From the NCBI GenBank assembly GCA_947085255.1, contig CAMTVQ010000001.1:186001-250000 (forward strand): a DNA stretch of 64,000 nt. The letters are read 5' to 3'. Of this stretch, positions 52,252-59,102 are shown one piece after another. Both the position numbers and the translations under genes were made by a program. The notes beneath the pieces were generated by a model. It had not been told where the DNA came from. It ran no database searches and was given only the letters and a program-made list of their open reading frames with translations. Source of the DNA: CAMTVQ01 sp947085255. Lineage in GTDB: Bacteria > Bacteroidota > Bacteroidia > Sphingobacteriales > Sphingobacteriaceae. Positions within the stretch are counted from its first letter, which is position 1; every line of letters starts with the position of its first letter.

Positions 52252-53328
52252 TTATCGTTGAACTACAGTTGTACGCAATGTTTCTAATAGTGCACCAACT
52301 CTTCCAATTACTGGAGCAGTAGCAGGAACACCATTTTTACCGGCACCTTTAACAACATCATCAATAAATGCATCAAATGCTGCATTGTCTGCTTTGTCGA
52401 AGTTAGGGTTGCTAGCAACTTTACCCATACGTGGGTTAGTAGCTCTATTGTGAGCAGCTGTCATATTTAAGCCAGTGTATGCATAAGCAGAGTTTTTAGA
52501 ACCAGTAGCTACACAGAAGAAATCTACTAAGTTTTCGCTCAATGTTGCAAAACCAGTAGTGTTTCCACCACCAACTTCATTTAACAAAATTTCGAAGTAG
52601 CCATTCAAACGATTATCAGCAGCAATTACAAAAATAGTACTGTCAACTACAGCACGTAATGTAAAACGACCAGTTTCAATCATTTGACCAGAGTTTTTAG
52701 GATCAGCCATTAATGTGTTACCACCTAAATCTTCGTAAATTGTAGTTGCTTGTACAACATCATTACGTAATGTTTCTAATAAAGCACCAATTCTAGCAAT
52801 GATAGGAGCATTTGCAGGAACACCGTTTTTACCAGCACCAGCAACTACATCATTTATGAATTTAGTCATATCATTATTAGTTGCAAATTTAGCCATACGA
52901 GAGTTCTTAGCAGGATCATGAGCATCTATCATATTCAAACCAGAATATGCATAAGCAGTGTTTTTAGAACCAGTAGCAACACAGAAAAAATCGGTTAGAT
53001 TTTCACTTAGATTTGATAGACCAGTAGTTTTACCAGCACCTAATTCAGCTAATAGTACTTCAAAGAAAGGACTTAATTCTTGATCAGCAGCAATTACAAA
53101 AATAGTACTGTCAACTACCGCACGTAATGTATAACGACCAGTTTCAATCATAGCACCACCATTTTTAGGGTCAGCCATCATTTGATTTCCACCTAAGTCG
53201 CCATATATAGTACCGTCAGATACGTAAGGAGCTGCAGGTTCAACCGCTTTTGGATCTTCTTTACAGCCTGTGAAAAGTAATGCTGAGGCTGTGAAACCCA
53301 TAGCAAGGATTAATAGATTTTTTTTCAT
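52252..53328 (-). CDS. Lipoprotein with two truncated-haemoglobin-like domains
   Basis: 358 residues. Lipoprotein signal with Cys22, followed by KED, which resembles the acidic surface-export signal described for Bacteroidota lipoproteins. Then two copies of one domain, 156 residues apart. Each shows the group 1 truncated globin pattern: Y.DLGG, LRAVVDSTIFVIAAD..L...FE, L.ENL.DFFCVATGSKN.AYAY.GLNM, a proximal-type His (His137 and His293, in NMxxAH), then a final helix with GV...AP.I.R..ALLE.LR..VV. Both copies have about 14 extra residues after LGG and replace the usual B9-B10 Phe-Tyr by Thr-Ile. Haem binding is inferred, not shown. Probably co-transcribed with the gene upstream. Confidence 0.7.
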   Translation of the reverse strand: MKKNLLILAMGFTASALLFTGCKEDPKAVEPAAPYVSDGTIYGDLGGNQMMADPKNGGAMIETGRYTLRAVVDSTIFVIAADQELSPFFEVLLAELGAGKTTGLSNLSENLTDFFCVATGSKNTAYAYSGLNMIDAHDPAKNSRMAKFATNNDMTKFINDVVAGAGKNGVPANAPIIARIGALLETLRNDVVQATTIYEDLGGNTLMADPKNSGQMIETGRFTLRAVVDSTIFVIAADNRLNGYFEILLNEVGGGNTTGFATLSENLVDFFCVATGSKNSAYAYTGLNMTAAHNRATNPRMGKVASNPNFDKADNAAFDAFIDDVVKGAGKNGVPATAPVIGRVGALLETLRTTVVQR

Positions 53329-53375
53329 GTTTGTTTAATTTAAATTATTATGTTGTTGTTTAATTATTAATTGAT

Positions 53376-53807
53376 TTAAAAAAGATTAGAGAAATATACA
53401 TAAGAGCGATAGGTGAATGATTTTTTATCACCTACAACTGGGCAACCCGAAGCTAAATTTTCTGCGGAAGGCAGATAACGTTCTGCCTTAAACTTGCGAA
53501 TAGACATTATTTTATTCATTACATTCTCATCAGTTTGTTTTGCAGGCTCAAAGCCATAAACGAAAATGCCATCCTTAATATTGAAAAAACTATTTTCAAC
53601 ACCAGGAAGAGAATTTACTGTATTTTTTATTGTTTGTGCTTCCAAAGAATCGATAGGTTCTTTAAAATCAATGCGGCTCATTTGACGAACACGTAAATCG
53701 TTTTGAACTGTTTCTGTAGAAACATAGATGTGCGAAACTAATGCTCCAATAAGCACTATTGCTGTACTAAAGCTTATTAAAAGTATTTTCTTTGTTTTAA
53801 TTGTCAT
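53376..53807 (-). CDS. Unknown single-pass membrane protein upstream of the globin-like gene
   Basis: 143 residues from ATG 53807 (a TTG one codon earlier is in frame). One N-terminal membrane helix (about 8-27), then an extracytoplasmic domain with a beta-alpha-beta look (IKNTVNSLPGVENSFFNIKDGIFVYGF) like heavy-metal-associated folds but without a CxxC. A single Cys lies near the C-terminus (SGCPVVGD). I do not recognise the family. It starts the two-gene unit with the globin-like lipoprotein (47-base gap), so it may assist or sense for it. Confidence 0.6.
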   Translation of the reverse strand: MTIKTKKILLISFSTAIVLIGALVSHIYVSTETVQNDLRVRQMSRIDFKEPIDSLEAQTIKNTVNSLPGVENSFFNIKDGIFVYGFEPAKQTDENVMNKIMSIRKFKAERYLPSAENLASGCPVVGDKKSFTYRSYVYFSNLF

Positions 53808-53856
53808 CAATCTATTGTCATGGAATTGTCATAACCTACGTGACAGAACTATGACA
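53801..53856 (-). promoter_or_regulatory. TTGTCAT repeats at the start of the globin-like operon
   Basis: TTGTCAT occurs at 53801-53807, 53815-53821 and 53826-53832; the last two are spaced 11 bases apart, one helical turn. The inverse ATGACA lies at 53851-53856, and TGACA at 53841-53845. Repeated half-sites in a promoter region suggest binding of an activator or repressor. No TAnnTTTG box is evident here. Confidence 0.45.
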
Positions 53857-53938
53857 CGGTTTTTGAAAAGTGAAAAAAAAATTAAATATTTTTTCACTTA
53901 CTATAACTAATAGATTATCAGAAAGAAATGCGCATAAA

Positions 53939-53973
53939 AAAAGAGGGTTACTTAATTAAGTAACCCTCTTTTG
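53939..53973. terminator. Bidirectional intrinsic terminator after rpmA
   Basis: A perfect palindrome from 53941 to 53970 (AAGAGGGTTACTTAA and its complement) flanked by A and T runs. It ends the ribosomal protein transcript on the minus strand. Confidence 0.88.
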
Positions 53974-53998
53974 TATAAAAAGCTAAATATAATTCCTG

Positions 53999-54427
53999 TT
54001 ATTCTGCTTTAGCAGCCTTTTTAGCTGGAGCTTTTTTAGGTTTTGCTTCACCTGTTTCAGCAGCAGCTTTTTTAGCTGGAGCTTTCTTAGGTTTTGCTTC
54101 TGCTGTCGGCTTTTCAGCTTTAGGAGCAGCTACCTTCTTTACTTTTGGAGTTACTTCTAACTGATCTTCTGCTCCAAAAGGGATAATAGAAACATATGAT
54201 TTATCATCTCTCTTTTTACGAAACAAAACCGTTCCATCAACCAATGCAAATAAAGTATGGTCTTTTCCCATACCTACATTCTTATCAGGATGATGTTTTG
54301 TTCCACGTTGGCGAATAATGATGTTACCAGCAATAGCTAATTGTCCACCATATATTTTTACACCTAATCGTTTACTATGTGATTCGCGTCCGTTCTTTGA
54401 ACTACCGGCGCCTTTTTTATGTGCCAT
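53999..54427 (-). CDS. rpmA: 50S ribosomal protein L27 with Lys/Ala-rich tail
   Basis: 142 residues. Normal L27 core (MAHKKGAGSSKNGRESHSKRLGVK.YGGQ, GNIIIRQRGTKHHPD, GKDHTLFALVDG) ends near residue 87. A 55-residue tail follows, rich in Ala, Lys and Pro, with two copies of EAKPKKAPAKKAA. The tail resembles histone-like or nucleic-acid-binding extensions. The N-terminus begins at MAHKKG, without the cleavable prefix found in Firmicutes. Second gene of the rplU-rpmA unit. Confidence 0.95.
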   Translation of the reverse strand: MAHKKGAGSSKNGRESHSKRLGVKIYGGQLAIAGNIIIRQRGTKHHPDKNVGMGKDHTLFALVDGTVLFRKKRDDKSYVSIIPFGAEDQLEVTPKVKKVAAPKAEKPTAEAKPKKAPAKKAAAETGEAKPKKAPAKKAAKAE

Positions 54428-54490
54428 TTTCTTTTACAATTTTAGAACTCAAGAAATAAGATACATTCTCTCGTTCAGTAAATTAAATTA

Positions 54491-54799
54491 TTACTTAATA
54501 TCTGTAATTTGGATTTTAGTGAAATATTGGCGATGCCCGTTTCTCTTTTTGTATCCTTTTCTACGTTTCTTTTTGAAAACGATTACTTTGTCACCTTTCA
54601 AATGAGACAAAATTTTGGCAGAAACAGCAGAACCTTTTATAGTAGGCATGCCTACTGTAATTTTTCCATTGTTATCAACCAATAATACATTGTCAAATTC
54701 GATTGTAGCGCCCTCATCTCCTTGTAGTCTGTGTACAAAGAGTTGCTGGTCTTTTGCAACTTTAAACTGTTGCCCGGCTATATCTACTATTGCGTACAT
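54491..54799 (-). CDS. rplU: 50S ribosomal protein L21
   Basis: 102 residues, normal length: MYAIVDIAGQQFKVAKDQ, VLLVDNNGKITVGMP, and the C-terminal KFKKRRRKGYKKRNGHRQ-type tail (here KKKRRKGYKKRNGHRQYFTKIQI). Immediately upstream of rpmA on the same strand, the standard order. Confidence 0.97.
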   Translation of the reverse strand: MYAIVDIAGQQFKVAKDQQLFVHRLQGDEGATIEFDNVLLVDNNGKITVGMPTIKGSAVSAKILSHLKGDKVIVFKKKRRKGYKKRNGHRQYFTKIQITDIK

Positions 54800-54836
54800 G
54801 TGGGTTATTGTTTTTTTGGTTAAAAAATTTGAACCG

Positions 54837-54844
54837 CAAAGGTA
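54837..54844 (-). promoter_or_regulatory. -7 promoter box for rplU-rpmA
   Basis: TACCTTTG on the minus strand, 37 bases before the rplU ATG; matches TAnnTTTG. Confidence 0.5.
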
Positions 54845-54913
54845 TCAATTAAATCGAAAAGTAAAAATTGAAAAATAAAAATCATACGTGGAGAAGTTAA
54901 TTGGGTAGCGGTG

Positions 54914-54943
54914 TTGTTGAATAATAGAAAATGAATACATTTG
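54914..54943 (+). promoter_or_regulatory. Promoter of the small Cys-rich membrane protein gene
   Basis: TTG at 54914-54916, 19-base spacer, TACATTTG at 54936-54943. The ATG follows 25 bases later. Confidence 0.6.
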
Positions 54944-54968
54944 GGAAATAACTTAACCCCTTCATTTT

Positions 54969-55241
54969 ATGATGATTTGTATCTCTTTTTGCTTGGCACT
55001 TCTTGCATTAGTTGCCGGTATGTTTTTATTAGCCAAAACTCAAAAGGCTTCTTTAGGAATGTTTTTTAAGGTAATTTCTTACTTTGTTATTACAGCATCA
55101 TTAATTTGCTTGTTGTGTTGCATTGCATGCCATTTTTGTGGTGGCGGATGCAATAAAGGTTGCGCTACTACAGAGCATTGTGAAATGGATAGCATGCACA
55201 ATGTAGAAAAAGTTATTATCGATACCGTTAAGGTAAAGTAA
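54969..55241 (+). CDS. Small Cys-rich membrane protein, unknown
   Basis: 90 residues. Two predicted membrane helices (about 3-23 and 32-54), then a Cys/His-rich stretch (LLCCIACHFCGGGCNKGCATTEHCEMD) of about 30 residues and a short charged tail. The eight cysteines clustered at and beyond the membrane edge suggest metal binding or thiol chemistry. No family recognised. Own promoter, flanked by convergent and divergent genes, so transcribed alone. Confidence 0.65.
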   Translation: MMICISFCLALLALVAGMFLLAKTQKASLGMFFKVISYFVITASLICLLCCIACHFCGGGCNKGCATTEHCEMDSMHNVEKVIIDTVKVK

Positions 55242-55289
55242 AAATACTTAGGCAGATAGGCGAGTAGTAAACTCCTTATCTGCCTATTA

Positions 55290-56516
55290 TTAATTACTCA
55301 ATTCGCCTTCCCACTTACTTACTACGGCAGTAGCAATACTATTGCCCACCACATTGGTGGCAGAGCGTGCCATATCTAATATAGGGTCTATTCCTATTAA
55401 TAAAAGCAACCCAGCCTCTGGGATATTAAACATAGCCAAAGTGCCTGCAATTACTACTAGAGATGCACGTGGAACTCCTGCAATACCTTTGCTAGTAATC
55501 ATTAATACCAACAACATACTTATTTGCTCTTGTATAGATAGGTGTATGCCATAGCATTGGGCTATAAACAACGAGGCGAAAGTCATGTACATCATAGAGC
55601 CATCTAGATTAAAAGAATAGCCCAGTGGTAGTACAAAGCTTACAATTTTGTTGCTACAGCCAAAGCGTTCTAATTGTTGTATCGTTTTAGGTAAAGCTGC
55701 TTCGCTACTTGATGTAGAAAATGCAATAAGAATAGGGTCTAAAATATGGTTTAGTAACGAAATGATGCGTTTTCTTAGCACTAAAGCACCCGCACAGATA
55801 ATAATTCCCCATAGGATAAGCAGCCCTCCATAAAACTCTAATATAAAGATGCCGTAATTAAGTAGTACGGAAGCTCCTTGTTTAGCTATTATAGCTGCCA
55901 TAGCACCAAAAACAGCTAAAGGAGCGAAGTTCATTACATACCCAGTTACTTTAAGCATTACATGTCCTAGTGCATCTAAGGCCTTAATAATAGGAGCGCT
56001 TTTTTCGCCAATGGCAGCACAGGCAATACCGAAAAATACTGCAAATACAATAATCTGAAGTATCTCATTCTTTGCCATGGCATCTATCATGCTTTTAGGA
56101 AAGACGTGTTTAATAAACTCTTTTACCGATAATGCCGATTTTTCGATACCCGTAACTTCTGTTTGGGCCGGTAAGTTAAGTTGCATCATGCTGCCTGGTT
56201 CGAACCAATTTACCAATATCATGCCTAAAAAAAGCGAAACAAAGGTTGCCGAAATAAACCACAACATAGTTTTGCCACCAATACGTCCTACAGCACTAAT
56301 ATCGCCTAGTTTTGCTACACCAACAATAAGTGTAGATAATACCAAGGGAGCAATAATCATTTTTACCAAATTCAAAAAGATGTCGCTAAGCAAGGGTATG
56401 TAGTCTACAAAACCAATAACAAAAGGTACTTGGCTATTATTATTGCAAATAACGCCAATACCGATACCCAGTACTAAGGCGATGAATATATTGCGAGTAA
56501 GTTTGTTTTTGAGCAT
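55290..56516 (-). CDS. Dicarboxylate/amino acid:cation symporter (DAACS family)
   Basis: 408 residues from ATG 56516 (MLKNKLTRNIFIALVLGIGIGV); the open frame reaches 56591 but that extra stretch overlaps the divergent methyltransferase and is not family-like. Eight-helix glutamate-transporter fold with re-entrant loop serine motif FSTSSSEAALP, YSFNLDGSMMYM and IGIDPILDMARSATNVVGN. Imports C4-dicarboxylates or acidic/neutral amino acids with Na+ or H+. A -7 box lies 3 bases before the ATG. Confidence 0.92.
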   Translation of the reverse strand: MLKNKLTRNIFIALVLGIGIGVICNNNSQVPFVIGFVDYIPLLSDIFLNLVKMIIAPLVLSTLIVGVAKLGDISAVGRIGGKTMLWFISATFVSLFLGMILVNWFEPGSMMQLNLPAQTEVTGIEKSALSVKEFIKHVFPKSMIDAMAKNEILQIIVFAVFFGIACAAIGEKSAPIIKALDALGHVMLKVTGYVMNFAPLAVFGAMAAIIAKQGASVLLNYGIFILEFYGGLLILWGIIICAGALVLRKRIISLLNHILDPILIAFSTSSSEAALPKTIQQLERFGCSNKIVSFVLPLGYSFNLDGSMMYMTFASLFIAQCYGIHLSIQEQISMLLVLMITSKGIAGVPRASLVVIAGTLAMFNIPEAGLLLLIGIDPILDMARSATNVVGNSIATAVVSKWEGELSN

Positions 56517-56519
56517 CAA

Positions 56520-56554
56520 CAAAAGTAAAAAACAAAGCGAATTTTTTAGCTTTG
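56520..56554. promoter_or_regulatory. Divergent -7 boxes of symporter and methyltransferase genes
   Basis: On the minus strand TACTTTTG (56527-56520) precedes the symporter ATG by 3 bases. On the plus strand TAGCTTTG (56547-56554) precedes the methyltransferase ATG by 19 bases. Both fit TAnnTTTG. Confidence 0.5.
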
Positions 56555-56573
56555 GCGAGTTTAATTCTATAAA

Positions 56574-57491
56574 ATGGCTAAAAACAAGCAAGTGCTCAAA
56601 AGTATTATCAAACGCTTTATCTATCCCAATCAGCTTTGGAAGGTTATTTCGCTACAACGTAATCGAAAAAATGTGGGACGTGCGTATGATGATGCACAGC
56701 TAAAGTTGTATGCACAAATGCTTCCGTCGGGTTTTTTGCATTATGGTTATTTTAAAAATGCAGCTATTGAGCCAGAAGATATTAGTTTAAATATGCTGGA
56801 GCAAGCACAGTTGGATTATGCGCTAAAACTAACCGATTTAATTACTGATACTGCGCATCCCGTACTGGATATTGGTTGCGGAATGGGTGGTTTGGTAAAG
56901 GTATTACAAGATAAAGGACTTGTACCTGTAGCGTTATCACCTGATAAAAATCAAATTAAGCACATTACCGAAAAATACCCATTGGTAAAAGCACTTGCGT
57001 GTAAGTTTGAGGATATGGATACTAAAGGATACGAAAAGCAGTTTGGTACACTCATCACGTCCGAATCATTGCAATATCTACAGTTAGATAAAGCTTTACC
57101 ATTAATGGATACCTTATTAATGCAAGGTGGAAAATGGATAGCGTGTGATTATTTTAGAGTAGGAGAGGCAACGGAGCGTTCGGGTCATAACTGGGCATAT
57201 TTTGAAAAAAGCATTACCGATGCTGGGTTTAAGATTACATTTCAAGAAGATATTACCCCACACATATTGCCCACCATTGCGTATGCGCATATGTGGGGAC
57301 AGCGTATTGCGTTGCCATTAAAAGAATACATTTTTAGTAAGCTAAAAACCAAACAACCAGGTTTTTATTATGCACTTGAGCACGCCCTTGAAAGCATTGA
57401 TGCGGGTTTGGTCAAAAACCTGGAAACGGTAAATCCGGTAACTTTTGCGCAGCAAAAGAAATACGTATTATTGGTAATAGAGCGCGCATAA
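56574..57491 (+). CDS. Class I SAM-dependent methyltransferase
   Basis: 305 residues. SAM-binding motif I PVLDIGCGMGGLVKVL (about residue 100), followed by VALSPDKNQI and the LITSESLQYLQLDKAL segment; the C-terminal third resembles cyclopropane/sterol-type methyltransferases (GGKWIACDYFRVG). N-terminal 35 residues are basic. Target small molecule or lipid unknown. Divergent from the symporter. Confidence 0.8.
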   Translation: MAKNKQVLKSIIKRFIYPNQLWKVISLQRNRKNVGRAYDDAQLKLYAQMLPSGFLHYGYFKNAAIEPEDISLNMLEQAQLDYALKLTDLITDTAHPVLDIGCGMGGLVKVLQDKGLVPVALSPDKNQIKHITEKYPLVKALACKFEDMDTKGYEKQFGTLITSESLQYLQLDKALPLMDTLLMQGGKWIACDYFRVGEATERSGHNWAYFEKSITDAGFKITFQEDITPHILPTIAYAHMWGQRIALPLKEYIFSKLKTKQPGFYYALEHALESIDAGLVKNLETVNPVTFAQQKKYVLLVIERA

Positions 57492-57564
57492 TACTGTTGT
57501 TATCGTACACAAATTAGCGTGGTTTTATAATTACAGCGGTTCACCATCTTTAGTTTTATATTTT

Positions 57565-57572
57565 TATTTTTG
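57565..57572 (+). promoter_or_regulatory. -7 promoter box for folD
   Basis: TATTTTTG matches TAnnTTTG and ends 3 bases before the folD ATG at 57576, implying a leaderless or nearly leaderless transcript. Confidence 0.5.
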
Positions 57573-57575
57573 CCC

Positions 57576-58457
57576 ATGCAACTTTTAGACGGGAAACTGC
57601 TTTCGGAAAAGCTAAAGCAAGAAATTGCTGCCGAAACAGCAGTGTTGAAATCACAAACTGGTAAGATTCCTCATTTGGTAGCCATTTTGGTTGGTCATGA
57701 TGGTGCCAGCGAAACCTATGTAGCCAGTAAAATTAGGAGTTGCGAGGCGGTAGGTTTTAAATCTTCCCTCTATCGGTTTGAGCCAAACGTTACGGAAGAA
57801 GCATTGCTTACCAAAATTGAGGAGATAAATAATGACGTGGGTGTGGATGGCATTTTGGTGCAATTGCCTTTACCAAAGCATATATCGGTACAAAAAGTAA
57901 CCGAAAAAATATCACCTGCAAAAGATGTGGACGGATTTCATCCGGTAAATATTGGGCGCATGAATAAAAACCTGCCGTGCTATATTTCGGCTACTCCTTA
58001 CGGTATTCTTACGTTGCTCGATGCCTACGGTATTAAAACAACCGGAAAGCATTGTGTGGTAGTAGGGCGCAGTAATATTGTAGGCTCGCCCATGAGTATT
58101 TTAATGGGTTTAAATAATCATACGGGTAATTGTACGGTTACTATTTGCCATAGTCAAACACAAAATATTGAACAGTTTACTCGTATGGCCGATATTGTAA
58201 TTGTAGCTATTGGTAAAAAACATTTTTTAAAAGCCAATATGATTAAAGAAGGTGCGGTGGTAATTGATGTGGGCATGAACAGAGAAAAATCTACATTAAC
58301 AAAATCGGGGTACAAATTATATGGTGATGTGGATTTTGAAGCTGTAGCACCAAAATGCAGCTACATTACTCCTGTACCAGGCGGGGTGGGGTTAATGACG
58401 ATAGTAGGACTGTTGAAAAACACCTTGAAAGCAGCTAAAAAAGAAATTTATAGCTAA
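57576..58457 (+). CDS. folD: Bifunctional methylene-THF dehydrogenase/cyclohydrolase
   Basis: 293 residues from ATG 57576 (MQLLDGKLLSEKL); a TTG two codons earlier lies in the promoter box. Interconverts 5,10-methylene-THF and 10-formyl-THF. Motifs: YVASKIRSCEAVGF with the catalytic Lys, GILVQLPLPKH, KDVDGFHPVN, VVVGRSNIVGSPM and ITPVPGGVGLMT. Its stop shares one base with the queE start. Confidence 0.96.
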   Translation: MQLLDGKLLSEKLKQEIAAETAVLKSQTGKIPHLVAILVGHDGASETYVASKIRSCEAVGFKSSLYRFEPNVTEEALLTKIEEINNDVGVDGILVQLPLPKHISVQKVTEKISPAKDVDGFHPVNIGRMNKNLPCYISATPYGILTLLDAYGIKTTGKHCVVVGRSNIVGSPMSILMGLNNHTGNCTVTICHSQTQNIEQFTRMADIVIVAIGKKHFLKANMIKEGAVVIDVGMNREKSTLTKSGYKLYGDVDFEAVAPKCSYITPVPGGVGLMTIVGLLKNTLKAAKKEIYS

Positions 58458-59077
58458 TGATGACGGTTCCCGAAGATGGCTCTTTACTTCCGTTGATGGA
58501 AGAGTTTTACACGATACAAGGCGAAGGCTTTCATAGTGGTAAGGCTGCTTATTTTATTCGCTTAGGTGGCTGCGATGTAGGCTGCCATTGGTGCGATGTA
58601 AAAGAAAGCTGGAATGCAGAATTACATCCGCTAACCTCAATAGAAACCATTGTTGCCAATGCAGAACAGTATCCAGCAAAAACGGTGGTAATAACAGGTG
58701 GAGAGCCGCTATTGTACAATTTAGACAAGCTTTGCGCCCAATTGCAGGCTAAGGGCATCAAAACATTTATAGAAACCTCTGGCGCATATCCATTGTCTGG
58801 TACATGGGACTGGATTTGTTTATCGCCCAAAAAGTTTAAGGCACCAAGCCCTTCTATAACTCCATTAGCTGGAGAACTCAAAGTAATCGTGTTTAATGCC
58901 AGTGATTTTGAGTGGGCCGAAAAATATGCATTACACGTAAACGATGTGTGTAAATTGTATTTGCAACCCGAGTGGAGCAAGGTAGAGCAAATGTTACCAC
59001 AAATAATTGACTATGTAAAAGACAATCCGCGCTGGGAAATTTCGTTACAAACACATAAATACATGCACATTCCATAA
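58457..59077 (+). CDS. queE: 7-carboxy-7-deazaguanine synthase QueE
   Basis: 206-residue radical SAM enzyme of queuosine precursor synthesis (6-carboxytetrahydropterin to 7-carboxy-7-deazaguanine). EEFYTIQGEGFHSG at the N-terminus, cluster motif C-x3-C-x2-C in GCDVGCHWCDV, VVITGGEPLL, and SLQTHKYMHIP at the end, all characteristic. Starts ATGATG overlapping folD by one base. With queG and queA this is the third queuosine gene in the window. Confidence 0.95.
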   Translation: MMTVPEDGSLLPLMEEFYTIQGEGFHSGKAAYFIRLGGCDVGCHWCDVKESWNAELHPLTSIETIVANAEQYPAKTVVITGGEPLLYNLDKLCAQLQAKGIKTFIETSGAYPLSGTWDWICLSPKKFKAPSPSITPLAGELKVIVFNASDFEWAEKYALHVNDVCKLYLQPEWSKVEQMLPQIIDYVKDNPRWEISLQTHKYMHIP

Positions 59078-59102
59078 TAATTAGGATGTTACTAGTAAGA
59101 TA

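Noticed and set aside
56517..56591. 25-residue N-terminal extension of the symporter
   Set aside because: It overlaps the divergent methyltransferase start, covers the promoter box, and is not transporter-like; ATG 56516 fits the family.
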